Part shown: positions 16,714 to 26,129 of the stretch, one piece after another
Layout of the letters: each line of letters opens with the position of its first letter
How positions within the stretch are numbered: the stretch's first letter is position 1
Source of the DNA: Imperialibacter roseus
Lineage (GTDB): Bacteria; Bacteroidota; Bacteroidia; Cytophagales; Cyclobacteriaceae
Direction: 5' to 3'
NCBI RefSeq assembly: GCF_032999765.1
Contig: NZ_CP136051.1
Span: 5,598,501 to 5,662,500 of the forward strand
DNA: 64,000 nucleotides
Position numbers and translations under genes: made by a program
Notes under the pieces: generated by a model
The model's input: the letters and a program-made list of their open reading frames with translations, nothing else
The model's database searches: none
Told to the model about the DNA's origin: nothing

Positions 16714-16740
16714 AGCAAGGCCACACAGCGTGGCCTTGCT
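16714..16740. terminator. Strong hairpin terminator between convergent genes
   Basis: A perfect 11-bp stem (AGCAAGGCCAC 16714-16724, GTGGCCTTGCT 16730-16740) with a 5-base loop starts 2 bases after the sensor kinase stop. It extends by wobble pairs on both sides. The T-run is weak, so it may work on both strands by its stem strength. Confidence 0.65.
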
Positions 16741-16806
16741 TGTTAATTATGTCTCATAGAAACCTTTGCCTTTTCAGCATGCAAACAGGTAAAGTCGATC
16801 ACTTTT

Positions 16807-19800
16807 CTATTTTTTCTGAATCCTCCATGTCTCAGTGAAGCTTCCAGCTTCATCAGAAATAACCAGAATATACATTCCCGGTGTAAGTCCAGATATATCC
16901 ATTGCTGTTCTTTGAGGCCCTTGGCTATATGGAAGGGCATGTAACATCAGCTCTCTACCGGTCATATCCGTCACCCTCATGTTAAGGCTTTCAACCTTTC
17001 TTCTTACGAAATAGTCGAGATTGATGATGTCATCGCCTGGGTTAGGATACACGTTGAGGTCACGAAGGAATGGAGCTGCAATCCCTTTTACGGATACTTT
17101 GTCAACTACAATTCCTTCGGGGGTCACAAGTGCAGCCACCGAAATCTCGTTGAAATCCGTCTGTGTGCCTAGTGTTAGCAGAATATCAGAACTCTGATCC
17201 ATTGGAACACCCGGGTACTGAATATTGATCAAATATGTATCGTCAGTCAGTGTGCCAAAACTAAAATTCCCTTCTTCATCTGTCACAGTATACGCTACAA
17301 AATCATAGTCGAACTCATTGCCCTTTGCCCTGAATCGCTGGCGGCTCAAGCTTACCCCAGCCCCGGCAACACGCTTTCTGTCAAGAATTCGAGCTTCCTC
17401 ATCCGGAATCGTATTGTCAGGTAAATCCGATTCAAGTGACCCGCCAATCACACCATCACCATTTAGGGGTGGAGGGGTGCCTAACAGAGAAATGGCTAAG
17501 CCAGTAACCGTATTCCTTACTCTTAATGTATCCGCTTGTATCCAGTCTATAGTGCTTGAATAATAGGTTTGCAGAGCGTCGGGGAACAACTCTAAATCCG
17601 GCTTGGCAATAATGATGTAATCACCAAGCACAATTTTTTCAGCTATAAACGCCCCTTCAGGCGACACTTGTGCTGCTGCAATGGAGTCGTAGGGGCCGTC
17701 TTTGATTTTGTATACAATAGCGACGCCGCTGGTCAATGGGCTTTGATCGAAAGCTGAATTTATCGAACCAGAGATCGTTGTTGTGGCCAGCACGTTCTGA
17801 TTTCTGTTTCGAATGCTAAAATCAGGCACTTTCGGGCTCTTCACCTCGACAAAATATGACCCCATTTTATCGTAGTTAACATTGTCGATAATGTGGAATC
17901 GCTTTGTTGCACCTTCAATAGGCTGGTCGTTAAAGTACCACTGATAGCTGTTGGTAAGACCGCTGACCTCAATCGCAACCTTGTGAGCCTGCCCGACAGG
18001 GACACTGTCGTATCGGGTTTCACCAAACCTGCGCTGCGGACTGAATAAGAACTTGTCACCAAGGGCAGCCAGGTTTGTTTCGATGCTGACAAAGCCGAGT
18101 CTATTTCTTGTTAAATCCACAGAGGTTAAGCTGTCTAATCGCTTAAGGTCAGGAAGAAACCTGATCTGGTTGTCTATTGCCGGGTCGAACGAAGGAGCAG
18201 AGTTAGAAAGATTAATTACGGCTAGCTCGCCAATGTCTCTGATCGCAGCTGGCATAGGGCCAACCATGCGATTGTTTGGCAAATTAAGCTGGCTCACTCT
18301 TCCATTCTTGAGCGTTACCCCGGCCCAGGTAGACAACTCTCCCTCGAGCCAATTGGTCTTATTTATCCAGTTAGGGCCGTCGGTTCCCTCGTAGATAGCC
18401 ACCAGGGCTAAACTGTCTCTTTTACGGGAGGAAATCTTCAACACGTACTCATCTGTGTCCAGCACAAGGTCTGGCACCGATGCATTGGCTACCCGGGCAA
18501 AGTAGGTGCCTTCATCGTTCTCTGTCGTACTTGCTATAAAATAGTCTTGTTCTACCGCACCAGCAACCTCCGCATCATCTTTGAACCACTGGTAGCTGTT
18601 CGTGGAACCTCCCATTTCTAACTCAAACAGGAACGGATCACCTGCGCTATGCAACGTATCGAGTGGGAGCCCAAACCTTCCTTGCGGGCTGTACACAAAG
18701 CCATTCACAGCCAGGTTTGGCTCTATGGATCCAAAGCCAACCTTGTTATTTGAGATATTTAGCGTGTCGAGACTGGCCAGCCCAGTGAGGTTTGGCACGA
18801 ACGTGAATTGGTTCTGCTGCAAAATAAGAATCTGCAAGCTGTCCATGGTAGCAACTCCTGCTGGCACCGAACCTTCAAGCTGATTGTCGAAGAGGTAGAG
18901 CGACTTCAAGCTTTTAAGCTTGGCAATCGAGTCGGTCAATGCACCAGTGAGCTTGTTCTGATGCAGATACAGCGCCTCCAGGGCGGCCATATTACCAATT
19001 TCTGCTGGTATCGATCCATCAAACTGATTAGCATCAAGCGCAAGAACCTTCAGTTTATTGAGGTTCCCAATCGTAGGTGGTATTATTCCTTCCATTTGGT
19101 TGCCCATCACTCCAAAAATAGATTCCAGTTTGGTGAGGTTGCCAATTGATGCTGGCAGACCACCTATTAGCTGATTTCGCCCCAAATCAAGTGCGCTGAG
19201 TGACTGAAGCAGACCGATGTCATCCGGAATCTCGCCGCCTATTCGGTTGTCATTCAGGTACAGCATTTCGAGCCTTTTCATCCCCGTAATGCTTGAAGGA
19301 ATGGATCCGGTCAATTGGTTGGCTCCCAGGTTCAATATGCGTAGAGAATCCATGGCAAATAGCTCGGCGGGCAGCTCCCCTATCAAATTGTTTCCGGGAA
19401 GATCGATTTCTACTACTCTGCCATTAGAGGTCTTTATGCCATGCCAGAAACCAACCGGCAAAGCCGACTTCCAATTGGTTTTGTTCGTCCAGGTATCGCC
19501 ACCGGTAGTGTCATACAACTTAACTATAGCCGCCCGATCCGTTGAGTCCATTTGGCTGGCCGTCTTGAAAAAGCGCAAATTAAGCCAATCACCACTTGCG
19601 GTTTTGTACTCCATCCACAATGTATCGGGCGCATAAACAACGGAGGACACAGACGCCAAAATTCCGGTAGGGTCTGTAAGGGAGGATTTTGATGCCACGT
19701 TGCATACTCTGCTAAGTGTGTCAATAACCGCCGCCGAGCCGAAATACTTCTTGTAGTAGCCGCCCGTTAATCCATTAACGATGTAGGTGCCGGGCCCTGT

Positions 19801-22800
19801 TGAATAAATGGCCGCATATGACTCCTCACTTGGTATGATTACCCCGTCTCTTTTTCTTGCACCATACTTCACCAGATAATCTCCATCCGATAAAGGAAGT
19901 GCCCCACAGGACATTGTAACATTCACGGCAGCTGACACGGCCGACTGGCTCACACTTTGTCCGTAGGCAATTACCCTCACATTGTAAACACTGTCAGGCA
20001 AAAGGTTTTTTACGAGCACCTGTGATGTGTCGGAGGGTACCACCTTGACATTTGAAAAAGCAGTTGCGCTTAAAAGCTTGGCCTGCACGAGGTACGAAGA
20101 GGCATCAACTACTGGCGTCCACTCGATATAGGCAGACGTGGTGTTTGCGGCAACAGCCCTGCTGATAGCAGGAGCCAGTGGCGTAGCTGACTGACCGTGC
20201 ATGCTGAAGAATAGATCCCTTTCTTCAACTCCTTCAAATTTTGCTGACCCAATTTGTGCATTAAAATGCACCCCGCCTGCCACAACAGCCGCATTATGAT
20301 AGGCTGAGTAATTCATTGCCCAGGAATATAGCTCTCCCTCACCGGCATCTGCCCATTTAATAGTGCCATTGGTATCAAAAGAAGCAAGGTATAAAAGGCC
20401 TCCATTGACAACCGGGCCTCCAAACTGTGTCGGTTCAATATCCATTGCACCTGCCACAAAAAAGCCTGTGGGGTCTGAGGCTATTTTATACGGGTAGTCA
20501 CTTCCTTGTGGCGTTCCAAAAGTTTTCCCCCATATGCCCGCACCTGTGCTGCCGCTCAACTTCGCAATCAAGTTTAATTGCCCATTTTGGCTTACAGTTA
20601 TCGTGTCTATCGAAATCGAGCTGCTTTTGGGGAAGGCCAACACCAACACATCTCCATTTGCATCAAGGGCAATGTCCCTGGCCTCATCGTCGCCTGTACC
20701 ACCTATAGATCGAAGCCATTGTATGTTTCCTGCGAGGTCGTAGTGAGCTACAAAAAGGTCTGTTCCACCAATGCCCGTGGCAGGAAGTCCGCCAAAAGTC
20801 CAGTCGTTGTTGTATTTCCCCAGAACATATACTCCGGCATTATTGACTTTTACTCTTTGGAACTGGTTAACAAAGGATGTTTGAGCGGAGACCAAAGCCC
20901 CTTGCAAAGCCAGCAGTGGTGCCCCGTTGGCGTCATATTTCAATAGCGCATGACCTCCTCCGTTTAAGGTTGTGGCCCCGTGAGTAAGACTACCGTTGAA
21001 ATAGCCCGCCACAAAAACATTTCCAACCGAATCGACGGCGACTGACAGTCCCCCGGAATCGCCACTTCCGCCGGCCGGCTTGGCCCAAATAACGTCGCCG
21101 TTTGCCGCATTGAGCTTAATGGTTATCATGTCCGTATGGCCCAGAGCAGGGAGCGAATCTGCCCCAATGGCCATCGCACCATTATAATAACCCGTCACAT
21201 ACACACTTCCCTGTCCATCAATCTGAACTCCCTCTAAAATATCGGTTCCAGTGCTGCCGAAACTTTTTGCCCAAACTGGGCTGCCTAGCGAATCAAGTTT
21301 GACAGCCAAAAGGTCATGTGCTCCTTTGCTGGTGACTTGCAGAGCTCCAAATGTGGTAGTGTCTGTGGCATAACCAACCAAATAGGAATAACCCGATGCG
21401 TCGGTGACTATATCAAGAAAGTTTTCCCTGCCCCGTCCCTTAAAAAACTTCGTATTGTCCCAGGAATCGGCCAAAGAATTCGAAAACGTAAATACTTCTT
21501 CAGTATAGGTATAGTCGGAATATACACCTTGCAGAGATCTCAACCGGTAGTAATAGGTCTGTCCCGAGGCTACTGATGCATCGGAATAGGTTAGCACCGA
21601 ATCAGGCAAGGATGCTATCTGGCTATATGGACCAAGGAAATCATCTGCTCTTTCCAAACTATAACTTGCTATACCTGGCACGGCGGCCCACTTCGCACTC
21701 ACCGGCCCATTGAAGGTGGCAAATGCCTGAAAGGCACCAGGCGCTGCCGGAATCGGCAAACCAGAGTCGTTATGAAAAACCAAAAACCCATTTCTATTGC
21801 CCTTGTCTGTTAAGTCAGTGACACCAAAGCGCTGAGTATATTCGAAAGAGCCTGTCATTAGGATCCCCTGATCAACAGGCGAATATTCCAGCCCCCAGGG
21901 GAGACCGAACGAGCCTTCTGATTTATCTACCCACCGCACAGCACCATCGGTTCCGTAGGAAGCTATGAAAAGCTTTCCATTGCCGAGAGTGGAAGCGTCA
22001 AAATTGGTAGCACCGTACCCCATGGTGCCTGCTATGAATGCGCTGTTTCCGTCTGTAGTCAAGCTATATGGTGTGTCGTTTTCATTGGCCGTGCCAGCAC
22101 TTTTACCCCACAGCACCGTTCCATCCGAGCCATTGACCTTAGTAAGGTAAATATCGTATCCCGTTCCGGAATTAGTAACACTTACGGCGTCGACAGTCGC
22201 TGCGCCTCCATCAAAGTCTCCCGCCCAAAAAACATTACCGGCAGCATCAACAACCACCTCGTTGCCGAACTCTTCTCCCGGCCCAGCCATGGTTTTTACC
22301 CATTTGAGAGAGCCGTCGGTCCCATAGTTAATCAGCACCGCATCTCTAAGTGCATTGGGAGTGATGGGCGTGCCCTCAAAAGACCACTGGCCGTCTACTT
22401 CACCGGTAACATAAACATTACTACCGCTAACTGCCACCGAGTTAAAAGTGTTGACAAATCGGGTATTGCCCACAAGTGTACCAAAACGTGCAAAAATTTT
22501 ACTGCCGTCGGGGCCCACTTTAAACAGAGCCGCTCCTCCTCCTCCTCCGCTAAAAGTAGTGGCGCCAAATGTGAAGTCGCCGTTATAGTAACCTGCCAGG
22601 TAGGCGTTCCCGGCGGCATCAGTAGCAATTTTGTTTACGGTAGCATCTCCGGGAGCGCCCAGGGTTGTGATCCACGTAACCGTTCCATCCGGCGAAAGGC
22701 GGGCAACGTAGCCATCCTGTGCGCCACCAACCGGCGCCGGTGCCGACTGGCTGTCCACCGTAAATGCCCCACGATGGTAACCCCCCACATAAATACTCCC

Positions 22801-25800
22801 TCCAGGGCCTATGGCCACGTCAATGGCAAGATCCACGGCAGGGCTTCCAAATGTTTTTATCCAATCAATGGTTTTGGTACTATTCACTTTAATGACAATG
22901 GCATCGTTGGCGCCGTTGGAGTAAATACTGTCTCCATTCAAAAACAAAGTACCTGCAAAATTTCCCGCCAGATAGGTATTGCCCAGGCTGTCCACCGCCA
23001 TATCAAGAAGGGTTAGCCGACCCGGGGTTGTGAACTCCTGTTGGATATTCCAGGTGTCGGGCAGGCCGGTGGTGAAAGTGGCTGTAACAACGGACGGCGA
23101 ATATGCAGATACGGTAAGTCCGTTTTCATGCTTGAGCCGATAATAATATACAGTGTTGGCAAACAGCCCAACATCTGAATAACTAGATATCGTGTCACTA
23201 AGTATACCAACTGTCAGAAAAGGGCCTGCATCACTGGTAGCACGTTCCAAATAGAGAGAGCCCCCATTGGCAAATTGGTAAGGTGTCCATTTCAGTTCAA
23301 TGCTATTTTCCGACTTGGTACCGGCCAATAGCCCCTTTGGTACAGTGCTATTTTCGGTCACGGTCAAAACTTGATTAATCCCCGGATTTAGAATTACGTC
23401 GGTATTGCCTGAAGGCCAGTCCACAGTGACAGAGGTAATTGCTGTTTGTGCTCCGAGACCAAATTTGGTGATCATCGAGTTTGATACAGCAAATCCAGAT
23501 CCAGATTTCACCGTACTGATACGAGACCCTGCCCCAGAAACTAGTGTTATTTTCGCTCCGATTCCTTGTCGGTTGGATGCCACGCCATTCAGCTTTACCT
23601 TCGTCCAGTTATTTGCATTAGTAACATTTGTATACGCCCTTGGTATGTCTTCAATATGCACGAATGCATCGTCATTTGTGCTTGAAAAATTCACAAGATC
23701 AGTAAAACCATCATTGTTGAAGTCGGAAACAGAAAGGCTACCAAATGTATATGCAGTGTAAAAGCTTTGTTGCAATGGCGTGACCAGGGTAAAATTACCA
23801 AGGCCGTCATTCAGATATACCTGTTGTTCATTGCTTGACTGTATCACCATTAGATCAAGGTCGCCATCATTGTCAATGTCTTCAAGGGCGGAAGTTCGCC
23901 CAATAATTTCTGTTCCGGTTCTCGTCAGGTCGTCTGAAGATGCGAAGTTCCCGGCACCATCATTGATAAAAAAAGTAGTTTGGGATCCTGGATTCTGGCT
24001 TAACTGCACTAAATCAACAAATCCATCATTGTTGATGTCGCCCCATGAATGACCTCTGGTGCTGGTTATTGCTTCTGTTACTAGTGGGTTTGTCGTATTT
24101 TGTGTGAAAGTTCCGTCTCCATTGTTCCGGAAATAATATCTGCCAGCTGTTTCCGAAAGAAACAAATCAAGAAAACCGTCGCTATCAATATCGATCCAGG
24201 AAATTGTTCCCAAAGATCCTAATAGCAAATTGAATGCACCCGGCACCTCCGAAAAGGTTAAATCCCCATTGTTTTTAAAAAGTGTCACAGGACTTGACAC
24301 ATTAGAGCTACCAAACACTGCAAGGTCAATAAAACCATCGTTGTCGTAGTCTCCAAAGGCCCCACTTTCAATGTTGTCAAGATCGGTGACTACAGGCAGG
24401 GGCACCGACGTGAATGTATTGTCAGCATTGTTTACATATATAACCGAAGTGGCTGGCACCGGAGCCCCTATCCTGTAGCCTAGGTCAGGTACAAACAGGT
24501 CAGGGTATCCATCATTGTCGATATCGCCCCAGGTGGCGCTTCTCACATCTGCCAAATCCGTCGTTATAGCGCCCGCCGACATGGAGGTGAACGTGCCGTC
24601 TCCATTGTTCTGGTATAGTTTGTTTACAGACCCCGGGCCGCCGATGTCAAGAGTTCCTATAAATAAGTCCTCATCCCCATCCTGATCAAAATCCGCCCAC
24701 GCCTGGCCGTAAACAACTCCTGATACGGTTTCACCAAAAATGGAATTGGTGTTATCAATCTGAAACAAAGATTCATTGGCCAACATCGCCTCTCTGGGTT
24801 GAGATACCAAAGTCAATAAAGTCAAAGTGGGGTGGTTAGCCAGCAAAGTGTACGTACCGGTGTCAAGCACTGTGAAGGAGGGGATGTTAAGAGCAGTGGC
24901 TACTTGACCACCAACGTCCACAGCATTTTTTTGCCATTGATAAGTTACGCCAGTGCCTGCAACGGCAGGAAAAGAGAGTGTTAGCGGCTCAGTGGTTCTC
25001 AACAATAACTCTGTCGGGTTAAGTGCGCCAAATGCCTTTTGTGGCGCATAAGTGAAACTTGCTATCGAAGTATGAGGCTCAAGTTCAAGGAATTGAAAAT
25101 TGTTGTCGCTAACATCCAAAGTAGCCAGTGATACTATACCGGACAAATCAGGTAAGTTCGTGAGTGAATTGCCTTGCAGATAGAGGGCGGTGAGTGAAGT
25201 AAGGTTAACCAATGACGCCGGCACATCTCCTGAAAACTGGTTATTATTCAGCCATAAAGTGCCCAAATTCACCAAGTTCCCTATTTCAGTTGGGATCGTT
25301 CCCGAAAACTGGTTGGGAGCCAGATCTAAATAGGTCAAATTGGTTAAGTTACCAATCGACGTTGGCAGTGGCCCTGACAACTGGTTATTCCAAAGCTGGA
25401 AATCGACCAAAGCTGTGAGGTTGCCAATTTCTGTAGGTAGCGCACCCGTCAGTTGGTTACCTCCGAGGTTTAATGAGGCCAATGAAGTAAGGTTGCCTAT
25501 TTCGACAGGAATGTTGCCATTTATTGAGTTAGAACTAAGGTCAAGGTTTGAAAGGTTTGCAAGGGTTCCAATTGAAAAGGGAAGAGTTCCTATCAAATTA
25601 TTTGAAGGCAAGGAGATAGAGGTTACTCTGTTGAAACCCGTGACTCCGTCAAAGGCCGTGGTGACACCTTGCCATGTCCCTATGCTCGCCGATGTTTCCC
25701 AATTGGTAGCCGATGTCCAGGTTGCCCCACCCAGCGTGGCATATAGCTCTCTTATCACCAGTGAGTCTGGCTCATAGGTTGCCTGAGCCTTGACATGCGA

Positions 25801-25890
25801 CGGTTTGGAAATCAGCAAAAAGAAAAAAACTACAGTTGCTACTGCCAGAAAGGCATACTTCGTCTTGGGAGTGTTTGGTTTGGTTGGCAT
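16807..25890 (-). CDS. Giant secreted LRR / FG-GAP-UnbV / SBBP protein with T9SS sorting domain
   Basis: A 3027-residue extracellular or surface protein; binding or adhesion is plausible, but no enzyme motif is seen. Rough order: signal peptide 1-36; leucine-rich repeats 45-290; Ig-like 320-375; seven FG-GAP/VCBS repeats 395-750 with calcium-loop signatures (DQDGDEDLF, DNDGYPDLF, DNDGDLDLM); ASPIC/UnbV 763-847; fibronectin III 857-940; SBBP-type propeller repeats 950-1370; fibronectin III 1390-1467; second SBBP set 1473-1897; fibronectin III 1907-1997; LRR 2110-2383; Ig-like; LRR 2490-2600; Ig-like. A beta module with DRKRVAGAGVSLSRQRFRAK follows near 2835, then the T9SS tail (LNVYPNPGDDIINLDYF to the lysine-rich end). 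The frame extends 45 residues further up to 26025, but the ATG at 25890 begins the signal peptide. Confidence 0.92.
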   Translation of the reverse strand: MPTKPNTPKTKYAFLAVATVVFFFLLISKPSHVKAQATYEPDSLVIRELYATLGGATWTSATNWETSASIGTWQGVTTAFDGVTGFNRVTSISLPSNNLIGTLPFSIGTLANLSNLDLSSNSINGNIPVEIGNLTSLASLNLGGNQLTGALPTEIGNLTALVDFQLWNNQLSGPLPTSIGNLTNLTYLDLAPNQFSGTIPTEIGNLVNLGTLWLNNNQFSGDVPASLVNLTSLTALYLQGNSLTNLPDLSGIVSLATLDVSDNNFQFLELEPHTSIASFTYAPQKAFGALNPTELLLRTTEPLTLSFPAVAGTGVTYQWQKNAVDVGGQVATALNIPSFTVLDTGTYTLLANHPTLTLLTLVSQPREAMLANESLFQIDNTNSIFGETVSGVVYGQAWADFDQDGDEDLFIGTLDIGGPGSVNKLYQNNGDGTFTSMSAGAITTDLADVRSATWGDIDNDGYPDLFVPDLGYRIGAPVPATSVIYVNNADNTFTSVPLPVVTDLDNIESGAFGDYDNDGFIDLAVFGSSNVSSPVTLFKNNGDLTFSEVPGAFNLLLGSLGTISWIDIDSDGFLDLFLSETAGRYYFRNNGDGTFTQNTTNPLVTEAITSTRGHSWGDINNDGFVDLVQLSQNPGSQTTFFINDGAGNFASSDDLTRTGTEIIGRTSALEDIDNDGDLDLMVIQSSNEQQVYLNDGLGNFTLVTPLQQSFYTAYTFGSLSVSDFNNDGFTDLVNFSSTNDDAFVHIEDIPRAYTNVTNANNWTKVKLNGVASNRQGIGAKITLVSGAGSRISTVKSGSGFAVSNSMITKFGLGAQTAITSVTVDWPSGNTDVILNPGINQVLTVTENSTVPKGLLAGTKSENSIELKWTPYQFANGGSLYLERATSDAGPFLTVGILSDTISSYSDVGLFANTVYYYRLKHENGLTVSAYSPSVVTATFTTGLPDTWNIQQEFTTPGRLTLLDMAVDSLGNTYLAGNFAGTLFLNGDSIYSNGANDAIVIKVNSTKTIDWIKTFGSPAVDLAIDVAIGPGGSIYVGGYHRGAFTVDSQSAPAPVGGAQDGYVARLSPDGTVTWITTLGAPGDATVNKIATDAAGNAYLAGYYNGDFTFGATTFSGGGGGAALFKVGPDGSKIFARFGTLVGNTRFVNTFNSVAVSGSNVYVTGEVDGQWSFEGTPITPNALRDAVLINYGTDGSLKWVKTMAGPGEEFGNEVVVDAAGNVFWAGDFDGGAATVDAVSVTNSGTGYDIYLTKVNGSDGTVLWGKSAGTANENDTPYSLTTDGNSAFIAGTMGYGATNFDASTLGNGKLFIASYGTDGAVRWVDKSEGSFGLPWGLEYSPVDQGILMTGSFEYTQRFGVTDLTDKGNRNGFLVFHNDSGLPIPAAPGAFQAFATFNGPVSAKWAAVPGIASYSLERADDFLGPYSQIASLPDSVLTYSDASVASGQTYYYRLRSLQGVYSDYTYTEEVFTFSNSLADSWDNTKFFKGRGRENFLDIVTDASGYSYLVGYATDTTTFGALQVTSKGAHDLLAVKLDSLGSPVWAKSFGSTGTDILEGVQIDGQGSVYVTGYYNGAMAIGADSLPALGHTDMITIKLNAANGDVIWAKPAGGSGDSGGLSVAVDSVGNVFVAGYFNGSLTHGATTLNGGGHALLKYDANGAPLLALQGALVSAQTSFVNQFQRVKVNNAGVYVLGKYNNDWTFGGLPATGIGGTDLFVAHYDLAGNIQWLRSIGGTGDDEARDIALDANGDVLVLAFPKSSSISIDTITVSQNGQLNLIAKLSGSTGAGIWGKTFGTPQGSDYPYKIASDPTGFFVAGAMDIEPTQFGGPVVNGGLLYLASFDTNGTIKWADAGEGELYSWAMNYSAYHNAAVVAGGVHFNAQIGSAKFEGVEERDLFFSMHGQSATPLAPAISRAVAANTTSAYIEWTPVVDASSYLVQAKLLSATAFSNVKVVPSDTSQVLVKNLLPDSVYNVRVIAYGQSVSQSAVSAAVNVTMSCGALPLSDGDYLVKYGARKRDGVIIPSEESYAAIYSTGPGTYIVNGLTGGYYKKYFGSAAVIDTLSRVCNVASKSSLTDPTGILASVSSVVYAPDTLWMEYKTASGDWLNLRFFKTASQMDSTDRAAIVKLYDTTGGDTWTNKTNWKSALPVGFWHGIKTSNGRVVEIDLPGNNLIGELPAELFAMDSLRILNLGANQLTGSIPSSITGMKRLEMLYLNDNRIGGEIPDDIGLLQSLSALDLGRNQLIGGLPASIGNLTKLESIFGVMGNQMEGIIPPTIGNLNKLKVLALDANQFDGSIPAEIGNMAALEALYLHQNKLTGALTDSIAKLKSLKSLYLFDNQLEGSVPAGVATMDSLQILILQQNQFTFVPNLTGLASLDTLNISNNKVGFGSIEPNLAVNGFVYSPQGRFGLPLDTLHSAGDPFLFELEMGGSTNSYQWFKDDAEVAGAVEQDYFIASTTENDEGTYFARVANASVPDLVLDTDEYVLKISSRKRDSLALVAIYEGTDGPNWINKTNWLEGELSTWAGVTLKNGRVSQLNLPNNRMVGPMPAAIRDIGELAVINLSNSAPSFDPAIDNQIRFLPDLKRLDSLTSVDLTRNRLGFVSIETNLAALGDKFLFSPQRRFGETRYDSVPVGQAHKVAIEVSGLTNSYQWYFNDQPIEGATKRFHIIDNVNYDKMGSYFVEVKSPKVPDFSIRNRNQNVLATTTISGSINSAFDQSPLTSGVAIVYKIKDGPYDSIAAAQVSPEGAFIAEKIVLGDYIIIAKPDLELFPDALQTYYSSTIDWIQADTLRVRNTVTGLAISLLGTPPPLNGDGVIGGSLESDLPDNTIPDEEARILDRKRVAGAGVSLSRQRFRAKGNEFDYDFVAYTVTDEEGNFSFGTLTDDTYLINIQYPGVPMDQSSDILLTLGTQTDFNEISVAALVTPEGIVVDKVSVKGIAAPFLRDLNVYPNPGDDIINLDYFVRRKVESLNMRVTDMTGRELMLHALPYSQGPQRTAMDISGLTPGMYILVISDEAGSFTETWRIQKK

Positions 25891-26129
25891 AATACTCAGG
25901 CTAGCGCTAATACAATTTAAGATATTGTAACAATAAAAACTATTTACCACAAAGCCATCGAAAGTTTGACTGATGGGGCAAATTGTGTACACAGTCGAAC
26001 AGCTAATTGACTCATAAGCGTACAATTAAACAATACTCCTAATTGAGTATTTTTATAAAGCGCTGTTAACCAGAAAGATATGCAAACAGGTACGTAACTT
26101 GTTGCTGGTTTTATATAAATTTTCTCTTT
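25891..26129. other. Divergent intergenic region with a 7-bp hairpin
   Basis: This 239-base spacer separates the giant gene from the divergent permease gene and must hold both promoters. No TTG-N19-21-TAnnTTTG match was found on either strand. At 26032-26051 lies a perfect 7-bp stem (AATACTC and GAGTATT, 6-base loop) followed by TTT on the plus strand. No plus-strand gene precedes it, so it is not an obvious terminator. Confidence 0.45.

Noticed and set aside
25891-26025. 45-residue N-terminal extension of the giant protein
   Set aside because: The signal peptide starts at the ATG at 25890; the extension is cysteine-rich, unlike an export signal.
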